64,000 bases of DNA from ZC4RG17 sp036259475 (GTDB lineage: Bacteria; Actinomycetota; Acidimicrobiia; Spongiisociales; ZC4RG35): the NCBI GenBank assembly GCA_036259475.1, contig DATABS010000071.1:4648-68647 (forward strand). Direction: 5' to 3'. The position numbers and the translations under genes are program-made. The notes beneath the pieces are model-generated. The model did no database searches and had not been told where the DNA came from. It was given only the letters and a program-made list of their open reading frames with translations. This document shows positions 7,532 through 19,167 of the stretch, piece by piece; position 1 is the stretch's first letter, and each line of letters opens with the position of its first letter.

Positions 7532-8682
7532 AGTGCCTCGGCGGCCCGCCGCAGATCGTCAGCGGCGTCGGTTTGCTCCCAGGGGAAGAGCTCGCGGCCG
7601 AAATGCCCGTAGGCAGTGGTCGGCCGGTAGATCGGTCGGCGAAGATCGAGCCGCGAGATGATCGCACCCGGCCGAAACTCGAAGTATTCGTGGACGAGGG
7701 TGGAGAGCTTCGCCGGGTCGATGACCGACGTGCCGAAGGTCTCCACGAACACCGAAAACGGCTCCGGCCGACCGATGGCATAGGCGAGCTGTAGCTCGCA
7801 ACGGGTGGCCAGGCCGGACGCCACGATGTTCTTGGCGGCCCATCGGGCGGCATAGGCCGCCGACCGGTCGACTTTGGACGGATCCTTGCCCGAGAACGCC
7901 CCGCCACCGTGGCGGGCATACCCGCCGTAGGTATCGACGATGATCTTTCGGCCCGTCAAGCCGGTGTCGGCGTGCGGTCCGCCGATCTCGAACTTGCCCG
8001 TCGGATTGAAGAAGTAGTCGGCGTCCTGGGCCAGCATCCCGTCGGGAATGGTGGGAACAACGACCTCGTTCCACACCTCCTTGGCCATCGTTTCCTGGTC
8101 CATGTCAGCTTCGTGGTGCGCCGAGATGAGCACCGAGGTGACTGCCACGGGCCGGTCGCCTTCGTATCGGACGGTGACCTGGGTCTTGCCGTCGGGACGC
8201 AGGTATCCGAGGAGCTCCTGCTTCCGAACGCTCGCCAGCCGCTCGGCCAGCCGGTGGGCGGTGAGAATCGGCAGCGGCATGAGCTCGGGGGTCTCGTCGA
8301 CGGCGAAGCCGAACATGATTCCCTGGTCGCCGGCGCCCAACGAATCTAGATCCCCCCGCTCCACTCCCTGGTTGATGTCGGGCGATTGAGTGTGGGCCAG
8401 GACCACGACATCGATGTCATCTGCCCGGAAATGAGTGTCGTCCACGTAGCCCAGTTCGGCGATCGTCCGTCGAGCAACAGCCTCGAAGTCGGGCTCGTGC
8501 TCCGAGTTGAGCTCCCCGGCGATGACCGCCTTGCCTGTGGTCACGAGCGTTTCGCACGCCACTTTGCCCAGCGCGTCGTGGGCCAGGACGTCGTCGAGAA
8601 CGGCGTCACTCACGGCGTCGGCCACCTTGTCGGGATGCCCCTCGGTGACGGACTCAGACGAGAAGTACCATCGATGGGCCAT
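7528..8682 (-). CDS. metK: S-adenosylmethionine synthetase
   Basis: Methionine adenosyltransferase, 384 residues, the standard length. It makes SAM from methionine and ATP. Signatures visible: VTEGHPDKVADAVSDAVLD at the N-terminus (ATP and metal site), GAGDQGIMFGFAVDE in the middle, and the glycine-rich GGGAFSGKDPSKVDRSAAY phosphate loop. The start at 8682 lies 10 nt after the coaBC stop. Its stop codon overlaps the probable priA start. Part of the conserved run gmk-rpoZ-coaBC-metK-priA known in actinobacteria. Confidence 0.97.
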   Translation of the reverse strand: MAHRWYFSSESVTEGHPDKVADAVSDAVLDDVLAHDALGKVACETLVTTGKAVIAGELNSEHEPDFEAVARRTIAELGYVDDTHFRADDIDVVVLAHTQSPDINQGVERGDLDSLGAGDQGIMFGFAVDETPELMPLPILTAHRLAERLASVRKQELLGYLRPDGKTQVTVRYEGDRPVAVTSVLISAHHEADMDQETMAKEVWNEVVVPTIPDGMLAQDADYFFNPTGKFEIGGPHADTGLTGRKIIVDTYGGYARHGGGAFSGKDPSKVDRSAAYAARWAAKNIVASGLATRCELQLAYAIGRPEPFSVFVETFGTSVIDPAKLSTLVHEYFEFRPGAIISRLDLRRPIYRPTTAYGHFGRELFPWEQTDAADDLRRAAEAL

Positions 8683-8692
8683 ATCGCTCAGC

Positions 8693-9865
8693 TTATCGCC
8701 GGAGACGTGAGGTGATGAGATCCAGGAGGCGCCGGGCGACCTCGGCCTTGTCGAGTTGGGGCCACTGCTCGGTCGTCAGGTCGTCGTTGACGATGACGAC
8801 CCGGTTCGTCTGGGTGCCGAAACCCGACCCCTCTTCGGTGACGTCGTTGTAGACCAGCAGATCGACTCCCTTGCGCTTGGCCTTGTCGATGGCCCGCTCC
8901 AGGCCACCTGTCTCGGCAGCAAAGCCCACGGTGAAGATTCTGTCGTCCCGGGCGACTACCGAAGCCAGGATGTCGGGCGTCGCCTCCAGCGAAATTGCGG
9001 GAGGGCCCTCCGAGCGAGTTAGCTTCTCGGTCGCCGGCCCGGCGGGACGGAAGTCGGCGACGGCGGCAGCGAAGATGGCGACGTCGGGTTCGATCTTGTC
9101 CACGACGTCGAGCATGTCCTGGGCCGACTCGATCCGGTGGACGTTGACGCCGGTTCTCGCCGGTAGCGAAGATGCCGTCACGAGTTCCACCAGGGCACCC
9201 CTCCGAGCCGCTTCGTCGGCGAGGGCATGTCCCATCTTGCCCGACGACCGGTTGCCCAGATATCGGACTGGATCTATTGCTTCGCGGGTTCCCCCGGCCG
9301 TCACCAGAACGGTCAAGCCCTCCATCGACATGTCGAACATCCGGCCGGCGGCCTCCACGATCTCATCCGGCTCGGCGACCCGCCCCACGCCGACGTCTCC
9401 GCCGGCCAGTTCGCCCGGAAACGGGCCGACGAGCTGGTGACCGTCGGCCAGGAGCCGGTCGATGTTGCGCCGGGTCGCCGGATGCTCCCACATCTCTGTA
9501 TGCATGGCCGGGGCGACCAGGACGGGGGCGCGGGTCGCCAGCAACGTAGCGGAGAGGGTCTCATCAGACAGGCCGTTGGCCAATCGAGCGATGGTGGCGG
9601 CGGTGGCCGGTGCCACGATGAGGAGATCGGCCCACCGGGCGAGATCGGTGTGGGGGCTGACGGAATCCGCTCCGAAGAGGTCGGTGACAGGATGGTGGCC
9701 GGTGATGGCGGCGAATGACTGGGGGCCGACGAACCGGGCGGCAGCTTCGGTCATCACGACCCGGACCTCCGCGCCGGCTTCCTGCAGGCGGCGGGCAAGG
9801 TAGACGGACTTGTAGGCGGCCACACCGCCGGAGACGCCGAGGACGACCCGGCGGCCGGTGAGCAT
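8693..9865 (-). CDS. coaBC: bifunctional phosphopantothenoylcysteine decarboxylase / phosphopantothenate-cysteine ligase
   Basis: Two steps of coenzyme A synthesis in one 390-residue protein. The N-terminal flavin-dependent CoaC domain starts LTGRRVVLGVSGGVAAYKS and has PAMHTEMW. The C-terminal CoaB Rossmann domain starts near VLVTAGGTREAIDPVRYLGN and ends with the YNDVTEEGSGFGTQTN motif. Oddity: the lid motif that reads ACGDxGxGR in enteric Dfp, where the Cys takes part in catalysis, reads LAGGDVGVGR here, with Gly in place of Cys. The ATG at 9865 overlaps the rpoZ stop by one base (TGATG). Confidence 0.95.
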   Translation of the reverse strand: MLTGRRVVLGVSGGVAAYKSVYLARRLQEAGAEVRVVMTEAAARFVGPQSFAAITGHHPVTDLFGADSVSPHTDLARWADLLIVAPATAATIARLANGLSDETLSATLLATRAPVLVAPAMHTEMWEHPATRRNIDRLLADGHQLVGPFPGELAGGDVGVGRVAEPDEIVEAAGRMFDMSMEGLTVLVTAGGTREAIDPVRYLGNRSSGKMGHALADEAARRGALVELVTASSLPARTGVNVHRIESAQDMLDVVDKIEPDVAIFAAAVADFRPAGPATEKLTRSEGPPAISLEATPDILASVVARDDRIFTVGFAAETGGLERAIDKAKRKGVDLLVYNDVTEEGSGFGTQTNRVVIVNDDLTTEQWPQLDKAEVARRLLDLITSRLRR

Positions 9866-10086
9866 CAGCCCTCTTGATCCTCCACCGCCACCTTGCCTTC
9901 GGCGATCTCTTCCATGGCGATGGTGAGTGGCTTGCGGGACAGAGAATGGACCTGGGGCGGCACGTACTCGCCGATCCCGCCGCCGAGCTGGCTGAAGTAG
10001 CCGTTGATCTGGCGGGCCCGTCGAGCCGAGACTACGACGGCGGCGAATCGGTTTCCGATGGTGTCTATGACGTTTTCGATCTTCAT
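9865..10086 (-). CDS. rpoZ: RNA polymerase omega subunit
   Basis: Small 73-residue omega subunit, which helps assemble the beta' subunit. The typical core NRFAAVVVSARRARQIN is visible, followed by PLTIAMEEIAEGKV. Location between gmk and coaBC is the conserved actinobacterial arrangement and supports the call. No Shine-Dalgarno sequence precedes ATG 10086. Instead an 8-bp stem (10087-10094 with 10123-10130) directly abuts the start codon. Confidence 0.93.
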   Translation of the reverse strand: MKIENVIDTIGNRFAAVVVSARRARQINGYFSQLGGGIGEYVPPQVHSLSRKPLTIAMEEIAEGKVAVEDQEG

Positions 10087-10130
10087 TGGTGAGGCACAGG
10101 GTAGTCGGTCAGCCCGGGATCACCTCACCA
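10087..10130 (-). promoter_or_regulatory. stem-loop abutting the rpoZ start codon
   Basis: TGGTGAGG at 10087-10094 pairs perfectly with CCTCACCA at 10123-10130, leaving a 28-nt loop that is itself nearly palindromic around CCCGGG. The stem ends on the base before the rpoZ ATG, and no purine-rich ribosome site is present. A second hairpin, CCCCT-AGCA-AGGGG (10139-10152), lies about 27 nt after the gmk stop and lacks a U-run. A role in rpoZ translation is inference only. Confidence 0.4.
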
Positions 10131-10179
10131 GCCTGCTTCCCCTAGCAAGGGGAGAGGTGTTCGAGGCGGTCCAGGGAAG

Positions 10180-10773
10180 TTAGCGGGTCAGGATGTCGAC
10201 GACCTCGTCCACCGCCCGGTCGACGTCGTCATTGAGGACGATGTGGTCGAACAAGACAGGAGCGGCGGCCATCTCCTCTTCGGCGATGAGCAGCTTGGCG
10301 TCGATGTCTGCTGGGCTGGTGTCTGCCCTGGCTTCCAGACGCCGCCGCAGATCGTCCATCGACGGCGGAGCCACGAAGATCATGAGTGCCTCCGGCATGG
10401 CGGCCCGGATCTGTCTCGCTCCCTGCACCTCGATCTCCAACAGGACATCCCGGCCCTCTGCCCGGGCTGCTTCGACGGCGTCGCGAGGCGTGCCGTAGTA
10501 ATTGCCATTGAACATGGCCCATTCGAGTAGCTCGCCGGACTCGATGAGATGCTCGAACTGCTCCTTGTCGACGAACCGGTAGTGAAAGCCCTGGACCTCG
10601 GCCGGCCGCTGTGAGCGGGTCGTCGCCGAAACGGAAAAGTGGACAGGGACCCGGTGTCGCACCTCCGCCACGATGGTCGACTTCCCCACCCCGCCTGGAC
10701 CGGCGATGACGATCAGCCGACCCGGCGGTCGTTTGTCCTCGGCGTCAGGAGAACTCAGAGAGGAGCCCGGCAC
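10180..10773 (-). CDS. gmk: guanylate kinase
   Basis: Converts GMP plus ATP to GDP plus ADP. 197 residues. Walker A IAGPGGVGKSTIV near residue 24, the GMP-binding region FSVSATTRSQRPAEVQGFHY and WAMFNGNYYGT are all present. The GTG at 10773 gives a 29-nt overlap with mihF; it is the best start in reach because the P-loop must be near the N-terminus. Shine-Dalgarno is weak, so translational coupling to mihF is likely. Confidence 0.95.
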   Translation of the reverse strand: MPGSSLSSPDAEDKRPPGRLIVIAGPGGVGKSTIVAEVRHRVPVHFSVSATTRSQRPAEVQGFHYRFVDKEQFEHLIESGELLEWAMFNGNYYGTPRDAVEAARAEGRDVLLEIEVQGARQIRAAMPEALMIFVAPPSMDDLRRRLEARADTSPADIDAKLLIAEEEMAAAPVLFDHIVLNDDVDRAVDEVVDILTR

Positions 10774-11056
10774 GTTGGCGTTCGCCCAGGCCGCGCAGAC
10801 GGCGGTTGTCGGCGATGTCGTACTTCTCCATCAGACGCTTGGCCTTCACCTTTCCGGTTCCCGGCATGGCAGCAAGCAACGACTCGACCTTGATTCCCCC
10901 GATCAGCTCTTCCTCAGCGGCTCTTTGCAGCAGCTCGGAGAACGAGATGGTGCCCGTCTTGAGCAGCTCCTTCATCTCGGCCCTGACTCGGCGGGCCTCA
11001 GCCGCCTTGGCGAGGGCGGCGGCGCGTTGCTCTTCGGACAGTTCGGGTGGCTTCAT
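10745..11056 (-). CDS. mihF: integration host factor, actinobacterial type
   Basis: Nucleoid-associated DNA-binding protein of about 103 residues, unrelated to the HU/IHF fold of enteric bacteria and restricted to actinobacteria. It has an N-terminal helical segment (SEEQRAAALAKAAEARRVRAE) and the helix-hairpin-like motif LLAAMPGTGKVKAKRLMEKY. ATG 11056 is preferred over GTG 11068, because GGAGG lies 4 nt before it. The linkage mihF-gmk-rpoZ is conserved in actinobacteria and is one of the main taxonomic clues here. Confidence 0.95.
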   Translation of the reverse strand: MKPPELSEEQRAAALAKAAEARRVRAEMKELLKTGTISFSELLQRAAEEELIGGIKVESLLAAMPGTGKVKAKRLMEKYDIADNRRLRGLGERQRAGLLSEFS

Positions 11057-11158
11057 GGATCCTCCCACGAGCGGACCCGGTCGACTGTATCAGGCTCGAT
11101 TACCGTCATGCCATGCCGAGTCGGTGCCGTGGACCCATTCACTCTGGGTGAGTTCTGA

Positions 11159-11884
11159 GTGGGAAGCTACTTCATATCCGGAGCCAGTTCCGGTCTCGGG
11201 GCGGAGATGTCCCGCCAGCTCGCCAACCGGGGGGACGCAGTCGCGCTCGCCGCCCGCCGCACGGAGCGTCTCGAGGCGTTGGCGGCGGAACTGGGCGTAG
11301 GTGTGACAGTGCACCCGGTCGACGTAACCGAACCGGAGGCCGTCGAACGGGCCATCCGAGACGCCGACCGCACCCACGGGGGCCTCGATGTGGTTGTCGT
11401 CAACGCCGGCCGGGGCGGCGGAGGACGGATTGGCACCGGCCGGTCGGCCGAGAACCGCGCCGTGATCGAGACGAATCTGACCGGCGCTCTCGGCCAGATC
11501 GAGGCGGCGATGGAAATCTTCCGGTCCCGCGGCCGCGGTCATCTCGTCCTCGTGTCCTCGCTCGCCTCGGTGCGGGGACTGCCCGGCTCGGCCGCCACCT
11601 ACTCGGCCACCAAGGCAGCGTTGGCATCGATCGGCCAGTCGTTGCGCGCCGAGCTCGCAGGCAGCGACATCGCGGTCACAACACTGCGGCCGGGCTATAT
11701 CCGCACCGAGCTCAACCGCCGGGCCGCAGTCCCTTACATGACGGGATTGGAGGACGGCGTGGCGGCCATGATCGCGGCGATGGACGCTCGGGCGGGCGAC
11801 GTCGTCGTTCCCGCCTGGCCATGGCGGGCGCTCGGCTGGATCGTGCGGGTGGTCCCTTCCAGGCTCATCCGTCGCTTCATGTGA
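11159..11884 (+). CDS. SDR family NAD(P)-dependent oxidoreductase
   Basis: Classical short-chain dehydrogenase of 241 residues. The cofactor motif SGASSGLG is at residues 7-14, VNAG near 81-84, catalytic Ser around 133-134 (LVLVSSLAS), and Tyr148/Lys152 in TYSATK. The GTG start at 11159 has only a weak ribosome site. It is the lone plus-strand gene in the first 51 kb, lying between the divergent mihF and the convergent pyrF, whose stop codon abuts this gene's stop with no spacer. The substrate cannot be told. The C-terminus (WPWRALGWIVRVVPSRLIRRFM) is hydrophobic and basic, as in SDRs that contact membranes. Confidence 0.85.
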   Translation: MGSYFISGASSGLGAEMSRQLANRGDAVALAARRTERLEALAAELGVGVTVHPVDVTEPEAVERAIRDADRTHGGLDVVVVNAGRGGGGRIGTGRSAENRAVIETNLTGALGQIEAAMEIFRSRGRGHLVLVSSLASVRGLPGSAATYSATKAALASIGQSLRAELAGSDIAVTTLRPGYIRTELNRRAAVPYMTGLEDGVAAMIAAMDARAGDVVVPAWPWRALGWIVRVVPSRLIRRFM

Positions 11885-12583
11885 TCAGCCGATGCCGTCG
11901 GCAATGGCTGTGGCCGCTTGGGCCGGGTCGTCCGACCGAGTGATCGAGCGCCCTATGACCAGCCAATCGGCTCCACGGCGGATGGCCTCGGAGGGAGTCG
12001 ACACCCGGGCCTGGTCGTCAGTGGCTGCTCCGGTCGGCCGGATCCCCGGCGTCACCTTGAGGAGGTCAGGAGCTACCTGCGCTACGTCCCCCAGTTCCTT
12101 CACCGAGCACACGACGCCTTCGACTCCGGTGGCGCGAGCTAGTTTCGCGATTCGGGCGACCTGACGTCCGGGGCTGCCCGTGATCCCGGTGGCGGCGAGG
12201 TCCGCCCCGGTCAGGCTGGTGAGGACGGTGATGGCGAGGATTCCGGCCGGGTGGCCCGCAGCACCCTGTTCCAGACCTTCCGCCGCCGCCTGCAACATCG
12301 CCTGGCCACCAGCTCCGTGGGCGGTCACCCAGCGGGCGCCGAGGGCACCGAGATTGCGGGCGGAGCGGTGCACGGTGTTGGGTATGTCGTGCAGTTTGGC
12401 GTCGACGAACACCGGGAGGCCGAGCTCCCTCACCGCCGCCACAGTCGCCGGTCCCGGTCCCGTGAGCAGCTCCAGGCCCACCTTGAAACCCCCGACGTGG
12501 GGTCGCAGCTGCCGAGCCATCTCGATGGCGGGCCGGGCCTCGGCGAAGTCCAGGGCGACGATGATGGGGTTCCGTTCAGCCAC
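11885..12583 (-). CDS. pyrF: orotidine 5'-phosphate decarboxylase
   Basis: Final step of UMP synthesis, decarboxylating OMP. 232 residues, the short bacterial group I form. The catalytic motif VDAKLHDIPNT carries the Lys-Asp-x-x-Asp-type network. The N-terminal strand NPIIVALDF and the C-terminal phosphate-binding LVIGRSI are also typical. Last gene of the pyr operon, 21 nt after pyrD. Its stop meets the convergent SDR gene. Confidence 0.96.
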   Translation of the reverse strand: MAERNPIIVALDFAEARPAIEMARQLRPHVGGFKVGLELLTGPGPATVAAVRELGLPVFVDAKLHDIPNTVHRSARNLGALGARWVTAHGAGGQAMLQAAAEGLEQGAAGHPAGILAITVLTSLTGADLAATGITGSPGRQVARIAKLARATGVEGVVCSVKELGDVAQVAPDLLKVTPGIRPTGAATDDQARVSTPSEAIRRGADWLVIGRSITRSDDPAQAATAIADGIG

Positions 12584-12604
12584 CAGTGCGCTCCCACGTG
12601 GTTT

Positions 12605-13512
12605 TCAAAGGGTGGCTGCTCCGGTCAGGTCGGACACGGCCTCGATGGCCCGGCGGTCGCACCAGTCGGTCAGCTCATCGAGGATCCGCCGCGCCGCCCG
12701 CGGCTCGGCGAAATGGATGGTGCCGAGCGCAACCGCTGCCGCACCCGCCATCAGGTACTCGACCACATCCGTTCCGCGAGAGACTCCCCCGCAGCCGAGG
12801 ATCGGCAGCCCCGGAAGCGCCAGGGCCACTTCCATCACGCAGCGCAGGGAAATGGGCTTGAGCGGCGGGCCCGAGTAACCGCCGACGCCGCCCGAAAGGA
12901 GGGGGAGCCCGGTGTCGACGTCGATCCCCGCCCCTGAAATCGTGTTGGTGAGCGTCACCCAATCCGCGCCGCCCTCCCGGCACGCCGCCGCCACCGCCAC
13001 GATGTCGGTGGAATTGGGTGACAGCTTGGCGCCGACTGGCAGGTCGGTGGCGTCCTTGACGGCTTCCATCACCTTGCGCGACGGCTCCGGTTCGAGGGCG
13101 AACATCCGTCCGCTCTCCAGGTTGGGACAGGACAGGTTGACCTCGACCGCCGCCACCCCTGCCCGACCCAGTCCTCCGGCGACGCGGGCAAACTCTTCCG
13201 GACTGGTGCCGACGGCCGAGCCCCACACCTGGCAACCGACCGTTTGGAGCCTGGGAGCGGTCTCGTCCACCCAGCGCTCGATCCCCGGGTTCTGGATGCC
13301 GATGCCGTTCAGCATTCCTAGGCCGGCGGGAGCGAGACGCGGCGGGGGCCGACCCTCCCAGGGCTCGCCAGACACGGATTTTGCCGTCATTGCCCCGTAG
13401 GCGCCGACGTCGGCCACGCGGGCGAACTCCCACACGGAACCGACCGTTCCGGATGCTGCCACGAGCGGCGTGGAGAGCCGGAGTGCGCCCAGCCGAACCG
13501 AGGTGTTGGCCG

Positions 13513-13516
<4 letters not shown>
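12605..13516 (-). CDS. pyrD: dihydroorotate dehydrogenase, class 1B-like
   Basis: FMN enzyme that oxidises dihydroorotate to orotate; 303 residues. Start ATG 13516 overlaps the carB stop by 4 nt (ATGA); a longer open frame upstream lies inside carB. Class 1 features: LGMLNGIGIQNPG near the N-terminus, the active-site Cys in EVNLSCPN, and the FMN-binding ILGCGGVSRGTDVVEYLMAGA. It looks like class 1B, which normally pairs with the iron-sulfur/FAD subunit PyrK, but no pyrK is present beside it or anywhere in the window. Confidence 0.94.
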
Positions 13517-16753
<3,237 letters not shown>

Positions 16754-16764
<11 letters not shown>

Positions 16765-17914
16765 CGCCCATTCCCATCAGATCTGTGAACTCGTCGAAGA
16801 GGTGCACCGAGTCGTGAGGCCCCGGAGCCGCTTCCGGGTGGTACTGGACCGAGTAGGCGGGGACGTCTAGGCAGCGGAGGCCTTCCAGGGTGCCGTCGTT
16901 GAGGTTCTGGTGGGTCGGGATGACCCGTCCGAACCGGCTCTCCACCGAACCGGGCAAGAGCTCTGGTGCCACGAGCCCGTGTCGTCCGGGGGCCCGGTCC
17001 CCCGACAGGCTCCACAGGTCCACCGCGAAGCCGTGGTTGTGGGCGGTGATTTCGATCCGTCCGTCGGCTAAACGCCTGACGGGATGGTTGCCGCCATGAT
17101 GACCGAAGGGAAGCTTGAACGTGGCGGCACCCAGGGCCCGACCCAGTACCTGGTGGCCGAGGCAGATGCCGAACACGGGCACCTTGCCGAGCAGACCCTC
17201 CAGGGTCGAGGTGGCGGCGTGCAACGGCTCGGGATCGCCGGGACCGTTGGAGACGAAGACGCCGTCGGGGCGCATGGCGGACACATCGCCGGCGGTGAGG
17301 CGGGGGGGGACCACCGTGACCTCGAGCCCGCGAAGGGTCAGGTTCGTGATGATGTCCGCCTTCATCCCCAGGTCGATGGCCACCACCGAGCCCCTCCTGA
17401 TCCCTCGGGCGGCGACGGTGTAGGGCTCGACAGTGGCCACGCCTGTCGCCAGATCGAGGCCGATCATCGAGGGGGCGGCGGCCGCCGCCGCCGTCAGTTC
17501 TTGTTCGTGGACGCCGGCCCCCACGGCTACCGGCATCGCCCCCCGATCCCGCAGATGGCGGGTGAGTCGGCGGGTATCGACGTCGGCCACGGCCACCATC
17601 GAATTCTCACGCAAGTAGGCGGCCAGCGACCCTTCAGCTCTCCAGTTCGAGTGGCGCCGTGAGAGGGAACGCACCACGAAGCCGGCGGCGGCCGGTTGGG
17701 GCCGTTGTGCGTCGGCGGAGGTGACGCCATAGTTGCCCTGGTGCGGGGCCGTCATGACCACCACCTGCCCGGCGTAGGAGGGATCGGTCAAGATCTCCTG
17801 GTATCCCGTCATGGACGTATTGAAGATCGCTTCGCCGGTGGCGATGCCTTCCGCCCCCACCGAGCGGCCCCGAAACACTTCTCCGTCGGAGGTGACGAGC
17901 AAACCCTCGGTCAC
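16754..17914 (-). CDS. carA: carbamoyl-phosphate synthase small subunit (glutaminase)
   Basis: Releases ammonia from glutamine for CarB. 386 residues from GTG 17914, which overlaps the pyrC stop as GTGA. An open frame extends upstream but only into pyrC sequence. The N-terminal domain starts EGLLVTSDGEVFRGRSVG with the MTGYQEILTDPSY motif. The class I glutaminase domain has the nucleophile in GICLGHQVLGRALG and the His-Glu pair in QYHPEAAPGP. Confidence 0.97.
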
Positions 17915-19167
17915 TGGGTCACCTGGTGAGTGACGGTTCCCCCGAAGATGGTCGCCATGACCCGGCCGGTCAGTTTGCGACCCCGAAAGGGGCTGTTCTG
18001 CGAGCGGGATGAGAAGCGGTCCGGCATCCATGTCGCCGTCGGGTCGATCACCGTGATGTGGGCCGGCCCGCCGACTTCGAGCGGCCTGCCGTGTTCACCG
18101 AGACGGGCAATCCGGGCGGGCGCCGTCGACATGCGTTCGAACAAGCCGGCCTGGTCGAGCCCTACCACGGTGAGGGTTGCCGCCACCGCCGTTTCCAGGC
18201 CGACGACGCCGCGGGGTGCCTCCTCGAACGGAACCTCCTGCTCGTGGTCGGCGTGCGGGGCATGATCGGTGGCCACCGCGTCGATGGTCCCGTCTGCGAG
18301 AGCGCGGCGCAATTCGGCGACATCGTCGGCAGTCCGCAGGGGCGGGTACATCTTGAAGTCGGGATCCATCGACTCGACCTCCGTATGGTCGAAGGTGAGG
18401 TGGTGAGGAGTCACTTCGGCCGTGACCGGCAGGCCTGCGGCTTTGGCTCGCCTGAGGAGGTCGACCGTGCCGGCAGTGGAGACGTGCTGGACGTGATAGG
18501 GCGCACCGGTCAGCTCGACGAGGGCCAGGTCGCGGGCGATGATCGTTTCTTCGGCCAGGGCGGGGAGACCCTTGATGCCCAGGCGGGAGGACACCGAACC
18601 CTCATGCATGTGGCCGCCTCCGGCGAGTCCCGGATCCTCGGCGTGCTGGGCGACGACGCAGTCCCTTCCCGCCAGGTACTCCATTGCCCGGCGCAGCAGA
18701 CCGGCATCCACCAGCGTGTCGCCGTCGTCGGTGAAGACGCGCACGCCCGCCTCGATCAGTTCGTCCAGATGAGCGAGAGCGGTGCCCGCCCGGTCCAGGG
18801 TGATGGACCCGGCCGCCACCACCTGGCACCGTCCGACCTGACGTCCCCTTTCGGAGACGAAGCGGGCTCGGTGCCCCATGTCGATCGCCGGCAGGGTGTT
18901 GGGCATGGCGACAACAGCCGTGAATCCCCCCACCGCCGCCGCCCGGCTGCCGGAGTCGATGTCCTCCTTCCACTCCTGGCCGGGCTCGCGCAAGTGGACG
19001 TGGAGGTCGACGAGACCGGGGCCGACCCAGCAGCCCGACGCATCGACGCGGACGGCATCGGTCACATCGGTATGGCCGATGGCCTGGATGCAGCCATCGT
19101 CGACCGCCACATCCGCCGTGATGATTCCGTCGCTGGTCACCACCGAGCCTCCCTGGATCACGATCAT
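17911..19167 (-). CDS. pyrC: dihydroorotase
   Basis: Cyclises N-carbamoyl-aspartate to dihydroorotate; 418 residues, class I length. The metal-binding motif VDLHVHLREPGQEWKED is near residue 58. AMPNTLPAID and the C-terminal ATDHAPHADHEQE carry further conserved residues. The start at 19167 overlaps the pyrB stop by 4 nt (ATGA) and the stop overlaps carA by 4 nt, so it is translationally coupled on both sides. Confidence 0.96.
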   Translation of the reverse strand: MIVIQGGSVVTSDGIITADVAVDDGCIQAIGHTDVTDAVRVDASGCWVGPGLVDLHVHLREPGQEWKEDIDSGSRAAAVGGFTAVVAMPNTLPAIDMGHRARFVSERGRQVGRCQVVAAGSITLDRAGTALAHLDELIEAGVRVFTDDGDTLVDAGLLRRAMEYLAGRDCVVAQHAEDPGLAGGGHMHEGSVSSRLGIKGLPALAEETIIARDLALVELTGAPYHVQHVSTAGTVDLLRRAKAAGLPVTAEVTPHHLTFDHTEVESMDPDFKMYPPLRTADDVAELRRALADGTIDAVATDHAPHADHEQEVPFEEAPRGVVGLETAVAATLTVVGLDQAGLFERMSTAPARIARLGEHGRPLEVGGPAHITVIDPTATWMPDRFSSRSQNSPFRGRKLTGRVMATIFGGTVTHQVTQ

